The notes under the pieces: generated by a model
Database searches by the model: none
Seen by the model: the letters and a program-made list of their open reading frames with translations, nothing else
Told to the model about the DNA's origin: nothing
Translations under genes and position numbers: made by a program
Source: Tepidisphaeraceae bacterium
GTDB lineage: Bacteria > Planctomycetota > Phycisphaerae > Tepidisphaerales > Tepidisphaeraceae
Reading direction: 5' to 3'
Length of the DNA: 7,844 bases
NCBI GenBank assembly: GCA_025450555.1
Contig: JANWHF010000132.1
Span: forward strand, 1-7,844
In this document: piece after piece, positions 6,892 to 7,844 of the stretch
How the letters are laid out: each line of letters opens with the position of its first letter
Numbering within the stretch: the stretch's first letter is position 1

Positions 6892-7844
6892 ATGGTTGAC
6901 TTAGCACGCAAAATTCTCTTCTACGATAAGCTGCGGTTTCTGATCACCGTGGGCGGCGTGGGGTTTGCCGTCATGCTGGTGCTGGTGCAGACCGGCTTGT
7001 TTCTGGGATTGATGGGCAACGCATCGGCAACGATCGATCACATTGATGCGGACGTTTGGGTGGCGGCCAAGAACACGCCGAATATCGACTTCGCCCGCAC
7101 TTTTTCCGACACACTGGTCAATCGCGTTCGCGCAATCGATGGGGTGGAGCGTGCCGACAACCTTATCGTCTGGTTCATGCGGATGGCCCTTCCAACGGGC
7201 GCCCAGGAAGGTATCGAAGTCTACGCGATGGAGCGGTTTGGGAAATGGAACCTTCCCTGGACCATCAGCGAAGGCAATGTCTCCGACCTGCGGCGCGGCA
7301 GATACCTGATGCTGGACGACTCGGCGACAGGCCGATGCGGCGTCTTTCATATCGGAGACTACCGCGAGTTCGTCGGCCGGCGCGTGAAAATCACTGGACG
7401 AAGTCGAGATGCCCTCTCCTTCACTACCACGCCGATCGCGTTCATGGACCTTCGGCTCTGCCAGTCACTGACGCCCGAATTGGACGGCCAGACTTCGTAC
7501 ATCGTCGTCAAGCTGCGCCCGGGCGTCGATGCTCACCGCATTGCCGCGGAAATCCGGGACCGGCTGCCGTACGTTGATGTGCATACGCGCGATGAATGGT
7601 CGTACATGTCCCGCAACTACTGGATCACCAACACTGGCTTGGGGCTGAATCTGTTCATGACGATTTTCCTGGGCTGCCTGATCGCGGTGATGGTCGTGGC
7701 CCAGACGCTCTACACCTCCACGATGGACCACATCAAGGAATTTGGAACGATCAAAGCCATCGGGGGCGGCAACGGGCGCATTTATCTGATCCTGGCCAAG
7801 CAGGCGATCATCGCTGGAATCTGCGGATTCTTGATCGGCGCGGC
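6892..7844 (+). CDS. DevC-like ABC transporter permease (MacB/FtsX type), N-terminal part
   Basis: 317 residues of an inner-membrane ABC permease that continues beyond the right edge; DevC proteins have about 385 residues, so roughly 70 are missing. The N-terminus LARKILFYDKLRFLITVGGVGFAVMLVLVQTGLFLGLM (4-41, two motifs running into the first membrane helix at about 16-40) is the DevC hallmark. A periplasmic MacB-type domain follows (about 42-245, with IDADVWVA at 51-58). The FtsX core comes next: a helix at about 252-272, the cytoplasmic coupling motif IKEFGTIKAIGG (281-292), and the start of a further helix at 303. DevC works with an ATPase (DevA) and a membrane fusion protein (DevB); in cyanobacteria the complex exports heterocyst glycolipids. 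AAAGG lies 4 nt before the ATG, and the flavoprotein gene ends 29 bp upstream, so an operon is likely. The cargo is unknown, perhaps a lipid product of the neighbouring enzymes. Confidence 0.9.
   Translation, partial: MVDLARKILFYDKLRFLITVGGVGFAVMLVLVQTGLFLGLMGNASATIDHIDADVWVAAKNTPNIDFARTFSDTLVNRVRAIDGVERADNLIVWFMRMALPTGAQEGIEVYAMERFGKWNLPWTISEGNVSDLRRGRYLMLDDSATGRCGVFHIGDYREFVGRRVKITGRSRDALSFTTTPIAFMDLRLCQSLTPELDGQTSYIVVKLRPGVDAHRIAAEIRDRLPYVDVHTRDEWSYMSRNYWITNTGLGLNLFMTIFLGCLIAVMVVAQTLYTSTMDHIKEFGTIKAIGGGNGRIYLILAKQAIIAGICGFLIGA

Overview
The window looks like chromosomal DNA from a GC-rich, Gram-negative-type bacterium. Planctomycetota (perhaps Phycisphaerae) is my best guess. It rests on the pairing of a long NfeD protease with a flotillin-like FloA, a FeeM-type acyltransferase and a DevC-type permease. 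Nothing in the sequence fixes the taxonomy. Coding density is high, and I see no rRNA, tRNA, CRISPR array, insertion sequence or phage gene.

Layout. (1) Positions 1-2197, minus strand: a membrane-microdomain operon made of a long NfeD/ClpP-class membrane serine protease, followed by floA, which runs off the left edge. (2) Positions 2300-4150, plus strand: an M3-family oligoendopeptidase F, divergent from nfeD. (3) Positions 4155-4218: a near-perfect 24-bp-arm inverted repeat, itself built of smaller palindromes, that fills the gap between two convergent genes. (4) Positions 4223-5050, minus strand: a FeeM-like (N-acyl amino acid synthase) GNAT acyltransferase. (5) Positions 5192-6862 and 6892-7844, plus strand: a vanillyl-alcohol-oxidase/p-cresol-methylhydroxylase-type flavoprotein, then, 29 bp on, a DevC/FtsX-type ABC permease that runs off the right edge.

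How the genes may work together. NfeD and FloA are a conserved pair in membrane organisation and quality control. The right half is the more interesting part. A FeeM-like acyltransferase is divergent from a predicted operon of a phenol-oxidase-fold flavoprotein and an exporter permease of the class that moves glycolipids. Together they could make, oxidise and export a lipo-amino acid such as an N-acyl tyrosine; this is inference from family membership and adjacency. The flavoprotein keeps the VAO phenol-binding residues but carries Cys-Cys where VAO has the His that binds FAD covalently, and it lacks the catalytic Asp. Its chemistry may therefore differ from known members.
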